From assembly GCA_016214055.1 (NCBI GenBank), contig JACRPE010000006.1, positions 1 through 64,000 of the forward strand: DNA of 64,000 nt. Direction: 5' to 3'. Positions 19,473 through 28,767 of the stretch are shown here, piece after piece. Under the pieces are notes generated by a model. The model had not been told where the DNA came from. It worked only from the letters and a program-made list of their open reading frames with translations, and ran no database searches. How positions within the stretch are numbered: the first letter of the stretch is position 1; the number at the start of each line of letters is the position of its first letter. A program made the position numbers and the translations under genes. This DNA is from Candidatus Roizmanbacteria bacterium. GTDB lineage: Bacteria; Patescibacteriota; Microgenomatia; UBA1406; GWC2-37-13.

Positions 19473-21575
19473 ATGGTAGCAATCGGAGCGGCAGAAAAAA
19501 CAAATTTGGAAGTACAACATATTGCGGCGGCTTTAGGTCCTGAAAAAGGACGGGCTCCTGCTTTGAATAAAGATTTGGCGGATCTTACCGAACGGATGAA
19601 AAAAGCGGGAGGAAAGTCTGTTTTTGAAGCTGAAATAGCAGAAAATCCGGATGATAAGTTTGTAAACTTCGACGAGATGCGAAGGGTACTTGAGGATGAA
19701 AATAAGCGGGTTGCGTCCGAATCGGACAGACACAAAAAGGCAGACATGCAAAAAAGATATGATCGTTTATCTCGACGTTACAGCGTATATGATAAACTTC
19801 TTAATAATGAAGGGTTTGGTACCATGAATGTGGCCGAACAACGAGAAATGATGAGCGTGATGGCCGATCTTCCCGGTTTCTGTGAATCGATTGCCCTTGC
19901 TACGAATAATACATTAACCATAGAACAAGCTCGGCAGATCATGATGGGCAAAGGGGGAGTAGCCCTAAGTCCCGATCAACGCAAAGTGATAAGCGAAATG
20001 ATTCTCCAGTTTGCCAATGACGGCAAGCTTCATAATCGGATTTCGAAAGGATTATCCGAATTAGTAGTTGATAAACAAGACGCGGTGTTATCACATGAAA
20101 TAGACACATTAAAAGATGGATTAAAAGATGAGGCCCTTAAAAAAGCCGCACTTGCTAAAGTTGACACAACTCTTGCAGGGTTTGATGCTCGAACCGAACC
20201 GGAAAAAGATCGCATTTTAAAAATGGCAGAAATTTCAACGAGATACTTAGCGGCGATTGATGATGCGAATAAGCCGGCTATTATGACAAAAGTAGGGGTT
20301 GACACAATGACGAGTCAATTAAAGAGTAAAAAAGACGCCGCAGAGAAAAAATTAAATGCGGCTATTACCGCAAAAAAAGCAGATACGAGTAGTTTGGAAA
20401 ATGCATTCAATAACTTAGAAAATCAGCATACTGCCGCATCTGCTCTTCAAACATTATTTTCAGCTCCGAATGCAGAGGCAGATTATAATGAGTCTATTAA
20501 GGTCATGGACGCACAGACAAAAAAAACCTCACTTGCAGCAGATTTGAAAAAAATAAACGATAACAAAGCTGATATTACGGCAAAAGAAGGGGAACGCAGT
20601 AAATACGCCGATAAATATAAACGGAAAATGGAAGTAACTCTTTCCGAAGAAATGAAACGGTATTGGAATGAAGTAAAACTTTCTCAAGCCCAAAACGCCG
20701 CCGAAGGCGAAGCACAGAAAAAAGCCGAAGAAAAACAAAAACTTGAAACTGAAAAAGCGAAGCGTGAAGCTCTTGCAAAGACTATACTGGATAAATATTT
20801 ACATCTTTCGTTCATTAAGTATAAAGGAAATAAGGCGGTTGGAATGGATGATAAAGCATTGAAGGATTTTGTGAAGAAAGATATGCTGTCAAAGAGCCCG
20901 GCTCAACTTGCGAAAGATTTCCTCGGGCGAATCGATTCTGGCCGGTATGTTATGCCGCCTGAATATGCAAAAGAAATAAAAAAAATGTATTCGGAAGCGG
21001 GGATTGGTGTGGGGACGCCTCCTCTCACTTTGAGAAAAGCAATGGAGGAAATAGGGAATGATAAATGGGAAGCGTGGGCGGCTGAAAAGGTACCCGATGT
21101 ATTGGGATATGCATATGACCGTAAATACTATTTTGACCGACTCAAATTATCCAGAGCACAAGGTGAATTCTTGAAGCGGGCGTATATTGATACCGACTTT
21201 TTCCAAAAAGCACAAGAGGCAAAAGATAAATATATGAAAGAAACAGAATCCATGCTTGGAACAGAGTTTGTCAATGGAAAAAACTGGGAAGCGTTTAAAA
21301 AAGCCATGGGAGGAGATTGGGTCGGCGGTTCAAAACGTGCTATGAAAACCCTGGCGGTGGCCGGAGCAATTGGCGCGGGTGCATATACTTTGGGAGGAGG
21401 ATTTTCCGCTGGATTATTATTACCGACGCCGCATAACGTTCTCGCGACAGGTGTGAACGTCTTAAGCGCCGGTAATGCTGCGCTTGGTGCCACAAGTAGG
21501 GTAGGCGAAGTGGGTATTAATGCTGTGTCCACAACGGCAACCGATTTGTTTCGGAGAGTTCTCCGAAGGCCATGA
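19473..21575 (+). CDS. large coiled-coil protein with C-terminal hydrophobic Gly/Ala tail, unit B2
   Basis: ORF; AVAGAIGAGAYTLGGGFSAGLLL tail; N-terminus MVA..GPEKGRAPA resembles B1 (MVAGLGSPDAGRAPVA). Confidence 0.7.
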   Translation: MVAIGAAEKTNLEVQHIAAALGPEKGRAPALNKDLADLTERMKKAGGKSVFEAEIAENPDDKFVNFDEMRRVLEDENKRVASESDRHKKADMQKRYDRLSRRYSVYDKLLNNEGFGTMNVAEQREMMSVMADLPGFCESIALATNNTLTIEQARQIMMGKGGVALSPDQRKVISEMILQFANDGKLHNRISKGLSELVVDKQDAVLSHEIDTLKDGLKDEALKKAALAKVDTTLAGFDARTEPEKDRILKMAEISTRYLAAIDDANKPAIMTKVGVDTMTSQLKSKKDAAEKKLNAAITAKKADTSSLENAFNNLENQHTAASALQTLFSAPNAEADYNESIKVMDAQTKKTSLAADLKKINDNKADITAKEGERSKYADKYKRKMEVTLSEEMKRYWNEVKLSQAQNAAEGEAQKKAEEKQKLETEKAKREALAKTILDKYLHLSFIKYKGNKAVGMDDKALKDFVKKDMLSKSPAQLAKDFLGRIDSGRYVMPPEYAKEIKKMYSEAGIGVGTPPLTLRKAMEEIGNDKWEAWAAEKVPDVLGYAYDRKYYFDRLKLSRAQGEFLKRAYIDTDFFQKAQEAKDKYMKETESMLGTEFVNGKNWEAFKKAMGGDWVGGSKRAMKTLAVAGAIGAGAYTLGGGFSAGLLLPTPHNVLATGVNVLSAGNAALGATSRVGEVGINAVSTTATDLFRRVLRRP

Positions 21576-21600
21576 TATATAATAATCTTTTTGACTATGT

Positions 21601-22230
21601 ATGGGACTAGGATCAGCAGAAGCAGTAATGCCGCCAATTACCACAACTCCTTCTCGGAGAGAAGCTCCTCGTGCGGCGACTACTCCACCCCCTCCTCCAA
21701 ATCATTCGACGCCTTCTTCGCAAGAAGATAGGTTAAAAATAAGAGAGACGGAAGAGGCGGCTATTGAGGCCACAAACAGAGAAATAGCAGAAGCAAAAGA
21801 GAGAAACAAAAGCAAAACTGAGGCTCCCGAAACAAAAGCACCAATTAAAACTGCTCCACCACCATCCGCTTCAGAAGTGGAGCCACAGCTTCCCCCAGGA
21901 GTTACACCTGCCGATATTGCTCGTCTTCGACAAAATGTAACCGATAAGGTTATGACTCAGCAACAGGCTGAAGCAGAATTAGAAAGACTTGTAACCCAAG
22001 CAACAGGGGCGCCTTCTGAAACACATACACCACCTCCAGTTTCACAAAAAAAAGTTGCTCAAAAGGAAGTTGTATCAACTCCTTCAAAAGCTTCCTCAAG
22101 CCCACCAACACCTCCCGTAGAGCATAAAGCAGAAAATTCTTTCCTTTCAAAAATAAAAAATATTGTGGAGAAAGTATTCAGCATTCCTGCGGCAATCTGG
22201 CACTATCTGACTGGATGGATTATGAAGTAA
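21601..22230 (+). CDS. Pro/Ser/Thr-rich protein with C-terminal hydrophobic segment
   Basis: ORF. Confidence 0.6.
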   Translation: MGLGSAEAVMPPITTTPSRREAPRAATTPPPPPNHSTPSSQEDRLKIRETEEAAIEATNREIAEAKERNKSKTEAPETKAPIKTAPPPSASEVEPQLPPGVTPADIARLRQNVTDKVMTQQQAEAELERLVTQATGAPSETHTPPPVSQKKVAQKEVVSTPSKASSSPPTPPVEHKAENSFLSKIKNIVEKVFSIPAAIWHYLTGWIMK

Positions 22231-22232
22231 AA

Positions 22233-22496
22233 TTATGTTGTTTCAACTATCTCTCCTAAGAGTTTTAAGACAACGCTTTTTTTATATCTTCGATCTCCTC
22301 GTGAATTTATTCGTATGGCGGGAAGCTTTCCTTTTTTGCCCCAACGTTTGACGGTAAGAGTACTGACTCGAAGGAGTCCTGCCACTTCACGAATCGTCAA
22401 TAAATCGGGGAGGTCTTGCAGTGATACCTTTGGTATGAGTTTGTTTTTAAGTGACATAGTATGCCCCATTATAGAAACCCCTTTTGAAAATATCAA
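22233..22496 (-). CDS. MerR/excisionase-type helix-turn-helix protein
   Basis: LLTIREVAGLLRVSTLTVKRWGKKGKLPAIRINSRGDRRYKKS. Confidence 0.8.
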   Translation of the reverse strand: MIFSKGVSIMGHTMSLKNKLIPKVSLQDLPDLLTIREVAGLLRVSTLTVKRWGKKGKLPAIRINSRGDRRYKKSVVLKLLGEIVETT

Positions 22497-22511
22497 GGGG
22501 AATTAAAAACA

Positions 22512-24242
22512 TTGCTTTTCTTTTACATTTACGATATTCTTATGATTAAGATGAAACGTCTGCATGAAAAAGGAGAAGTCGCAACCATACTCGCAATATC
22601 CGCCATCATTGTAATTGGTATCTCCATGATCGGTTCAGTTTTTTTTGGCGGGAAAAAACAATCCACGAGTTCAAAGGCGAATGATGTATGTGATTTTTAC
22701 GATAACCTAACTTGTTCAGACCTCACTTGTAGCTCCTGTACTGAAAATAGTAGAGGAGCAAGGTGTTGTAAACAAGTTGCCGATACTTTTGCACCAACCG
22801 CGGAACCTCAAGGTGCGGGCCTACCTGCTCCCGATAAAACAGTAACTGACATTCCTGCGACACAGGCAACTACTGCGCCAACAACAGTTCAGGCCACTGG
22901 TGACAATATCTGTCCCCGAGGAAATCAAGCGTGCACGAACGATTGTGGCGGAGGGAATGATTGTGTGAAATATTTACAATCCGTTACGGTGCCAGGAGTG
23001 AGCGATGGGGGCGTTATCAATTCCGATACATTTGGATGCGATATCGTGACAAAGAATGTTGCGGGTGCTAATTCGGATAAAGACAATATTTGCGGTATAA
23101 AAGTAAACGACCAATGGCCTGCTTGGTGCCCGTGGGATGGAGTTGGGCAGTATATGTGTGGATCGACTATTACTTCTCATGCAAACTGTGATCTGAAATC
23201 GTCTCACTTTAGTGCGACTCCCGTTAAACCAGGAGATAAGCTTCAAGTCGTTGCGGCGCGTAAAACGGGAAGTTGTGGAAATATTCCCTGGAATACGGGG
23301 GGAAGTTTCATCACGGGGCAAACTTTTTATTATAAACAAAAGGGGGCAGGGGGAAGTACCAATACCACTCCGCAAGCCACGACTGCACCTCAAACGCCTC
23401 GTGCTACTACTGCACCACAACAACCGCAACCGACTACTGCATCCCAGGCAGGAACAACCCCAAAACCTACGGAACAAGTAGGGCCTGGTGGCGCCACACC
23501 TGCGAAAGAACCTTCAATAACGCCAATAGTAAGTGCAAAAGATTGCAACACAGCCCTTGGGCCAAATAAAAGCTTACTTGTCATTCCTGAAGGCAAAACT
23601 ATTTGTATTGATACATCATTATTTGGAGGGACTCTTGGCTATGCCCTCTATAAATGTAATGGCGGTACACCGACTAATACAACTTATAATGGTTCATGCG
23701 CAAAATGTAATGCGACGGGTGATGGGTGTGAAGTTGGATCAACTGGCAGTACGTGTATCGACACAACATGTGATGATGTATGTAATCAAAAGTATAGTGT
23801 AAAAAGCCTAAAAGGAAGCAAAACTATTTCGTACAATGGTCTAATTACTTCTTCGTACACATATTTCAATGGCTCCCAAAAGTGCTCTGATATTTCTTCC
23901 AAGATAGACGAGATAAAAATTGGATGTGGTTGCACTAGTAATAAAAACTTTACCACCGTTAAGGTTATTAATGGATGTAATGTTCCACTAAATATTGATA
24001 AATTTTCGTACAGTACTTTCCTAACCATCGATACTTATTACACAAATATTGCCACGCAACTTTCTCCAGGAGCAAATCTGATGCAGGGAGTTTATGAAGC
24101 GTGCCCAGAATCAGGTGCAGCATGGGTAAAATATACATCAACAAGAACAGCCGGAACAGATAAATACTTAGCATTTCCTTGGAACTGTAATGGCACATCA
24201 GAAGTGACAATAGGAGGAATAGGCAATTGTCCAAGAATATAA
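22512..24242 (+). CDS. secreted Cys-rich surface protein, TM-anchored, Thr/Pro/Gln linker (start probably 22542 or 22551)
   Basis: N-terminal TM VATILAISAIIVIGISMIG; CDFYDNLTCSDLTCSSC; TTAPQTPRATTAPQQ linker. Confidence 0.7.
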   Translation: MLFFYIYDILMIKMKRLHEKGEVATILAISAIIVIGISMIGSVFFGGKKQSTSSKANDVCDFYDNLTCSDLTCSSCTENSRGARCCKQVADTFAPTAEPQGAGLPAPDKTVTDIPATQATTAPTTVQATGDNICPRGNQACTNDCGGGNDCVKYLQSVTVPGVSDGGVINSDTFGCDIVTKNVAGANSDKDNICGIKVNDQWPAWCPWDGVGQYMCGSTITSHANCDLKSSHFSATPVKPGDKLQVVAARKTGSCGNIPWNTGGSFITGQTFYYKQKGAGGSTNTTPQATTAPQTPRATTAPQQPQPTTASQAGTTPKPTEQVGPGGATPAKEPSITPIVSAKDCNTALGPNKSLLVIPEGKTICIDTSLFGGTLGYALYKCNGGTPTNTTYNGSCAKCNATGDGCEVGSTGSTCIDTTCDDVCNQKYSVKSLKGSKTISYNGLITSSYTYFNGSQKCSDISSKIDEIKIGCGCTSNKNFTTVKVINGCNVPLNIDKFSYSTFLTIDTYYTNIATQLSPGANLMQGVYEACPESGAAWVKYTSTRTAGTDKYLAFPWNCNGTSEVTIGGIGNCPRI

Positions 24243-24853
24243 ATATGTCAAAACTTAAATCATATACAAAAATATTATTTATCCTTCTAATAAGTGCATT
24301 TGTATCTCAAATGTTACTTGTGTTATTTGTGAACAACTCGCCGACTGTTCAACCCCACTTAGGGGCATATTTAGCCCAAAAATTTAAGAAAACACAAGCT
24401 GATATTATTGCAAAACTTCCTAAATTCCAAATTAAGCAATCAGGTTCGGAGGGCATGATCGCGAAGGAAGAGCCTATTCAGGCTTCCCCAACAGAAATAG
24501 TAAGTACCGTAGCTCAGACTTCATCAGGGAAGGAAAAAATAGTTACCCCAACGCAAATACGAACAAAACCAACGTTAAAAGAGATTGCTGTTGCGTCTCA
24601 AGACGAAGTAAGTAAACAAATCGAATCTATTAAAACTGCACTTATTGATGCGCCAACGAAAATGATTACAAAAGGTGTCTATGCTAAAAGTGATAATGGA
24701 GTTATTATGACAACTATCAATACGGGAGAAGTCGAGAGTAATCAGTACACCTTTATGATTGATGGGAAAGAAGCGAGTATAACAATTCCGAAATATTTAA
24801 TGGAGAAAAATAGATGGACTGAATCGGATATTAAAAAGCAAATGGGATTATGA
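24227..24853 (+). CDS. membrane-anchored hypothetical protein
   Basis: N-terminal TM ILFILLISAFVSQMLLVLFV. Confidence 0.65.
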   Translation: MSKNINMSKLKSYTKILFILLISAFVSQMLLVLFVNNSPTVQPHLGAYLAQKFKKTQADIIAKLPKFQIKQSGSEGMIAKEEPIQASPTEIVSTVAQTSSGKEKIVTPTQIRTKPTLKEIAVASQDEVSKQIESIKTALIDAPTKMITKGVYAKSDNGVIMTTINTGEVESNQYTFMIDGKEASITIPKYLMEKNRWTESDIKKQMGL

Positions 24854-24860
24854 TTTTCCC

Positions 24861-24895
24861 TTGCAAACGGCTATTATTTTCTTTAACATAAATCT
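24861..24895 (+). promoter_or_regulatory. TTGCAA-N17-TAACAT-N6-ATG
   Basis: CCCTTGCAAA box. Confidence 0.6.
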
Positions 24896-25192
24896 ATGTA
24901 CCTAGGTCCATTTTATTTTGATACCAAAGAAATTTTTCTCATACTAGCCTCATTGTTAATTGGCCTGGCCATGTTTTTTGGCTGGCCGCTCATATGGTTC
25001 AATCCGAAGATCTTATTAACCCTCATCATTCTCATGTTAGTCACCAAGGGCCTCCTTCCCGCCATCCACAACGAAGCCTTTTTCATCCTGGCCATTGTCA
25101 CCATATTTCTGACGTTATATCTTCCCTTTTTCCAGATTGTCCTGTTCTACTTTATCTCATTTGCTCTTTTCAGACTCCTGAGAGTAATCTGA
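24896..25192 (+). CDS. small membrane protein (98 aa)
   Basis: hydrophobic ORF; TTGCAA-N17-TAACAT-N6-ATG. Confidence 0.6.
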   Translation: MYLGPFYFDTKEIFLILASLLIGLAMFFGWPLIWFNPKILLTLIILMLVTKGLLPAIHNEAFFILAIVTIFLTLYLPFFQIVLFYFISFALFRLLRVI

Positions 25193-25279
25193 CAAAGAGT
25201 ACTTTCAATAAAAAAATCCTTTCCCCACGCCCCAAAAACATACTTTTGTAGCATATACACCCTTGTACTCTCTGAAAGG

Positions 25280-25313
25280 AGGTGTTTCAATTAATCAATT
25301 AATTGAAATACCT
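25280..25313. repeat. palindrome P1-left upstream of TrpR-like #1
   Basis: TTTCAATTAAT CA ATTAATTGAAA (25285-25308), extended to 16 bp arms with one G.U. Confidence 0.9.
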
Positions 25314-25316
25314 ATT

Positions 25317-25760
25317 ATGACGCGCATATCGAAGTATCAACTTTCCACAAAAGCATCAGAGCGAATATTTGAATTATTTTTTCAGGTCATGATTCGTGCG
25401 CGGACCAAAGATCAGTTTTCAGCCGTAATCCAAGAGATATTATCAAAGACCGAAAGAATCATGATTGCCAAGAGAATCGCCATACTTTACCTTCTGGCAA
25501 AGTCTGTTGGTCAAAGAAGCATATCAATGGCAGTCAAAGTATCGACCGGAACGGTGAGTCATTTTGCCAGGTATATGTATGATGAAAATGGAGAAATAAA
25601 GAGATTTATCAAGGATATGATTCATGACGAACAAATACTTCATCTGTTTGAAGATGTTTTTGCGGATATTTTTATCCAACCAGGCGTTAAATTAGGCCAT
25701 TGGGACGCCTTTGTAAAACATAAGATAAGACAAGAAGACCGCGCACTTCTCGATGCGTGA
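25317..25760 (+). CDS. TrpR/YerC-like DNA-binding regulator #1
   Basis: RTKDQFSAVIQEILSKTERIMIAKRIAILYLLAKSVGQRSISMAVKVSTGTVS; listed TTG start (25263) would translate the palindrome. Confidence 0.8.
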   Translation: MTRISKYQLSTKASERIFELFFQVMIRARTKDQFSAVIQEILSKTERIMIAKRIAILYLLAKSVGQRSISMAVKVSTGTVSHFARYMYDENGEIKRFIKDMIHDEQILHLFEDVFADIFIQPGVKLGHWDAFVKHKIRQEDRALLDA

Positions 25761-25761
25761 G

Positions 25762-25791
25762 GTGACTCAATTAATCAATTAATTGAGTCAC
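25762..25791. repeat. palindrome P1-right downstream of TrpR-like #1
   Basis: GTGACTCAATTAAT CA ATTAATTGAGTCAC perfect 14 bp arms. Confidence 0.92.
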
Positions 25792-25849
25792 TAGAGAGAT
25801 GGGGGATTTATCCGGAAAGTCGGAAAAAAGAATGGTATGATAGTTAACA

Positions 25850-27304
25850 ATGAAAAGAAGTTTTTCAATCATATTCTTTAGCATCATTGTTCTTCTAGTT
25901 TCCTACTTCACCTACTTCCGCAACTACCAATATCCTGCTAAGCTTTTCTGGGATGAGAATTACCACATTGCGTCTGCCCAAAAATACCTGAAAGGAGTAT
26001 TTTTCATGGAGCCGCATCCTCCGCTCGGTAAACTTTTTATTGCCTTAGGCGAATATCTCATTCATCCAAATAGTGAGATAAATACTCAGTCATTTCTCAC
26101 CACCGATTACATCAAAGGTGTTCCGAAAGGGTACTCGTTTTCAGGGGTACGGTTTTTCCCCACTTTGCTCGCAACTTTGTCAGCAGTGTTGATTTATCTT
26201 ATTCTATATACATTATCAGGGAGGCCTATACTATCATTCTTGTTCACATCATTATATTTATTCGAAAATGCAATTATAGTACACAGTCGGGGAGCGATGC
26301 TTGAACCGATACAGATGTTTTTTGTTCTTTTGTTTATATTATTTTTTATTTATTTTGTGAATAAAATTAATGCGTCATTCCGAGCAACGCCGAGGGATCC
26401 AAAGAATGACATATTGGGAATACCAGCATATATTATTCTCGGGTTGCTCTATGGGTTAGCGGTGTCTGTTAAGCTAAACAGCGTGCCTTTAGGAATTCTC
26501 CTGATTATATTATTAGGGAAAGAATATTATCGTCCCACACACCCCTTCCCCTCTCGAGAGGGGATCAGAGGGGTGTGTTTCAAATCCTCTGTATTTATCC
26601 TGTCTGCACTCAGTATTTTCGTTGGCGTCTATTATATACATATATATCTTGGAAAGAGCGTTTTGGACAAAAAATATATTGGGGCTCCAGGACAGAATAA
26701 AACATTAAGAAAACAACTCGAATATATAGCTCATTATGAAAAGGGGGTGCCGAAGTATGATGTGTGTAAAGTCGGGGAGAATGGGAGTCTGCCCGTGACC
26801 TGGCCTTTTGGAAATAAGTCAATTAATTACAGGTGGGAAAAGAGCGGAATGGGAGTCCGCTATTTATACCTTCAGGGAAATCCTACGATATGGCTTTTGG
26901 GGCTCGGGGGCTTGTTTTTTTCGGTTAATTTGATTGTTTCAGTCCTATTTTTTAAAACCAAAATTGCGAATAAAAGATTGTATTTTTTTATTACCACTTT
27001 TTTTATTCTTTACGTAACGTATATGGCAAGTATGCTGATGGTTGAGCGTGTATTGTACCTCTATCATTATTTTATTCCGCTCATATTTTCGTTGATTTTG
27101 AGTTTCTTGATGTTTTTATATCTGTTTGAGGAGGGGCTGAAAAAGAAAGATATAAAAGTTATAACGATTATAACGGCTATAATCATTATAATCGTTATAA
27201 CTTTTCTCTTTTTCAGCCCGCTTACGTATTATCAACCCTTAACTTATGCACAATTTGAACTGCGCAACTGGTTTTCATTTTGGGGGTTAAAACCGGTAAA
27301 TTAA
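25850..27304 (+). CDS. dolichyl-phosphate-mannose-protein mannosyltransferase-like (PMT/GT39)
   Basis: WDENYHIASAQKYLKGVFFMEPHPPLGKL; multi-TM. Confidence 0.82.
   Translation: MKRSFSIIFFSIIVLLVSYFTYFRNYQYPAKLFWDENYHIASAQKYLKGVFFMEPHPPLGKLFIALGEYLIHPNSEINTQSFLTTDYIKGVPKGYSFSGVRFFPTLLATLSAVLIYLILYTLSGRPILSFLFTSLYLFENAIIVHSRGAMLEPIQMFFVLLFILFFIYFVNKINASFRATPRDPKNDILGIPAYIILGLLYGLAVSVKLNSVPLGILLIILLGKEYYRPTHPFPSREGIRGVCFKSSVFILSALSIFVGVYYIHIYLGKSVLDKKYIGAPGQNKTLRKQLEYIAHYEKGVPKYDVCKVGENGSLPVTWPFGNKSINYRWEKSGMGVRYLYLQGNPTIWLLGLGGLFFSVNLIVSVLFFKTKIANKRLYFFITTFFILYVTYMASMLMVERVLYLYHYFIPLIFSLILSFLMFLYLFEEGLKKKDIKVITIITAIIIIIVITFLFFSPLTYYQPLTYAQFELRNWFSFWGLKPVN
26374..26410. repeat. interspersed repeat (GTCATTC...GAATGAC) in frame in the PMT gene
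   Basis: terminal inverted repeats, in-frame translation FRATPRDPKND. Confidence 0.7.
26537..26578. repeat. CTCGAG-core palindromic element copy 1, in frame in the PMT gene
   Basis: ACACACCCC...CCCCTCTCGAGAGGGG...GGGGTGTGT. Confidence 0.92.
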
Positions 27305-27318
27305 CTCGCCAAAATCCC

Positions 27319-27353
27319 TTGCAAATTACCCACAGCTTCTTTATGATTGAACT
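27319..27353 (+). promoter_or_regulatory. TTGCAA-N17-TATGAT-N6-ATG
   Basis: CCCTTGCAAA box, first gene of cohesin/dockerin locus. Confidence 0.65.
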
Positions 27354-28766
27354 ATGCTACCTACTTTGAAGCGGTTATCTCTTGTATTTATCATCGTCCT
27401 GAGCCTCGCTTTTTTCGGATACTTAGTTTATACGGGAATGGGTGCAAAAACGAAGGCGAGTATTAGTAGTAATGTTGCCGGCAATGGAGAGGTTCCTTTT
27501 TCAACCGATGGATTACTCGCGGTATGGAATTTTAACGAAACCAATGGGACCATGGCCCGTTCGGAAGGGTCTTGTGGAAAGCAGTGTGACGGACAGCTTG
27601 TAAACTTTGCTTATACGGGCTCTCAAGATGCCGCACTCGGTACGGGGTGGACGGCAAAAAATAAATTATGGGGCACCGGAGCGCTTATGTTTGATGGAGT
27701 GAATGACGAAGTCAAAGTCAATAATTTTCAACTCCTCAATGCTAATTTTACCTATGAAGCATGGATTAAGATTGAAGGAGGGACCGGAATTGAATCGTTT
27801 GGCACCCTCGGTCCCGATCCAACTCATACATGGAACTTCGCCTATGACATGAAAAATAAACGTTGGGATCTTTGGGATAAATCAAATGGAAGTTGGTATA
27901 CCAACCATGACATCGGACCGGCATGGCACCATGTGGCAGTTGTATATGACGGGCCAACTCAATATTTATATGTTGATGGTACACTCAAAAATTCTCGTTC
28001 TATTACTAGTCCGATAGCAGACGGAGGAGGAAGAACTCTCCAAATTGGAAATACACCCAATCCTCAACCATTAAACGGAATATTGGATGCAGTTCGCATC
28101 TATTCGCGCGCGCTCACTGATAAGGAAATCTTTGCCAATTTCCAGGCACAAAATGGACCTACTCCTATTCAGCAATCCCTTACCGCAACCCCCGTCCCGA
28201 GCGGCACACCAGATGCGTCAGGAATAATTTTCAAAGTCCTTATGCCGGATGTTTCCCAAGCTGTGGGAACGGTCAAAGATGTGAAAGTTCTGATTACAAG
28301 CAAACCGGGGACGCTCTATGATTTTACCGTCGATTTACAACGGGTTCAGGGAACGGATTTTTTCATCGCAAACCCCATCGAGCTTGATATTCCTGACGGA
28401 TCTTATATTTTTAACATTAAGCAGGCAAAATCATTAAGCCGCACATTCACCGTTCACCTTTCCAAGGGAAAAACACTTGACTGTTCAAGAAAAGATTCTG
28501 ATGTGTCATGTGAAAGTCTGGGAAAACCCGAATTGGCACCTCTTTACTCAGGAGATAGCGACGGTCTGATTGATACTAAAATAAATAACGGAGTCCGTGC
28601 GAATAGCTATAATGTGGTTGATTCTGCCGATTTACAGAAAGTCGTTGCAGGATATGGGGCAACATCTTTGCCACCTGAACCGAATGGCGACTTTAATTTG
28701 GATGGAAAGATTGACGTGCAGGATTTGGGCATTTTAGGTAAAAATTTTGGAAAAAGAGGGGATTGA
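27354..28766 (+). CDS. secreted LamG/concanavalin-like protein with C-terminal type I dockerin-like repeats
   Basis: LLAVWNFNETNG...YEAWIKIEG...ILDAVRIYSRALTDKEI; NGDFNLDGKIDVQDLGILGKNFG. Confidence 0.8.
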   Translation: MLPTLKRLSLVFIIVLSLAFFGYLVYTGMGAKTKASISSNVAGNGEVPFSTDGLLAVWNFNETNGTMARSEGSCGKQCDGQLVNFAYTGSQDAALGTGWTAKNKLWGTGALMFDGVNDEVKVNNFQLLNANFTYEAWIKIEGGTGIESFGTLGPDPTHTWNFAYDMKNKRWDLWDKSNGSWYTNHDIGPAWHHVAVVYDGPTQYLYVDGTLKNSRSITSPIADGGGRTLQIGNTPNPQPLNGILDAVRIYSRALTDKEIFANFQAQNGPTPIQQSLTATPVPSGTPDASGIIFKVLMPDVSQAVGTVKDVKVLITSKPGTLYDFTVDLQRVQGTDFFIANPIELDIPDGSYIFNIKQAKSLSRTFTVHLSKGKTLDCSRKDSDVSCESLGKPELAPLYSGDSDGLIDTKINNGVRANSYNVVDSADLQKVVAGYGATSLPPEPNGDFNLDGKIDVQDLGILGKNFGKRGD

Positions 28767-28767
28767 T

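Noticed and set aside
25263-25316. TTG-initiated N-terminal extension of TrpR-like #1 (MYSLKGGVSINQLIEIPI)
   Set aside because: It translates the palindrome; homology-like sequence begins at the internal ATG 25,317.
25285-25791. Interpreting TrpR-flanking palindromes as a CRISPR or as terminators
   Set aside because: Only two copies with a gene between them; no spacers and no U-tracts.
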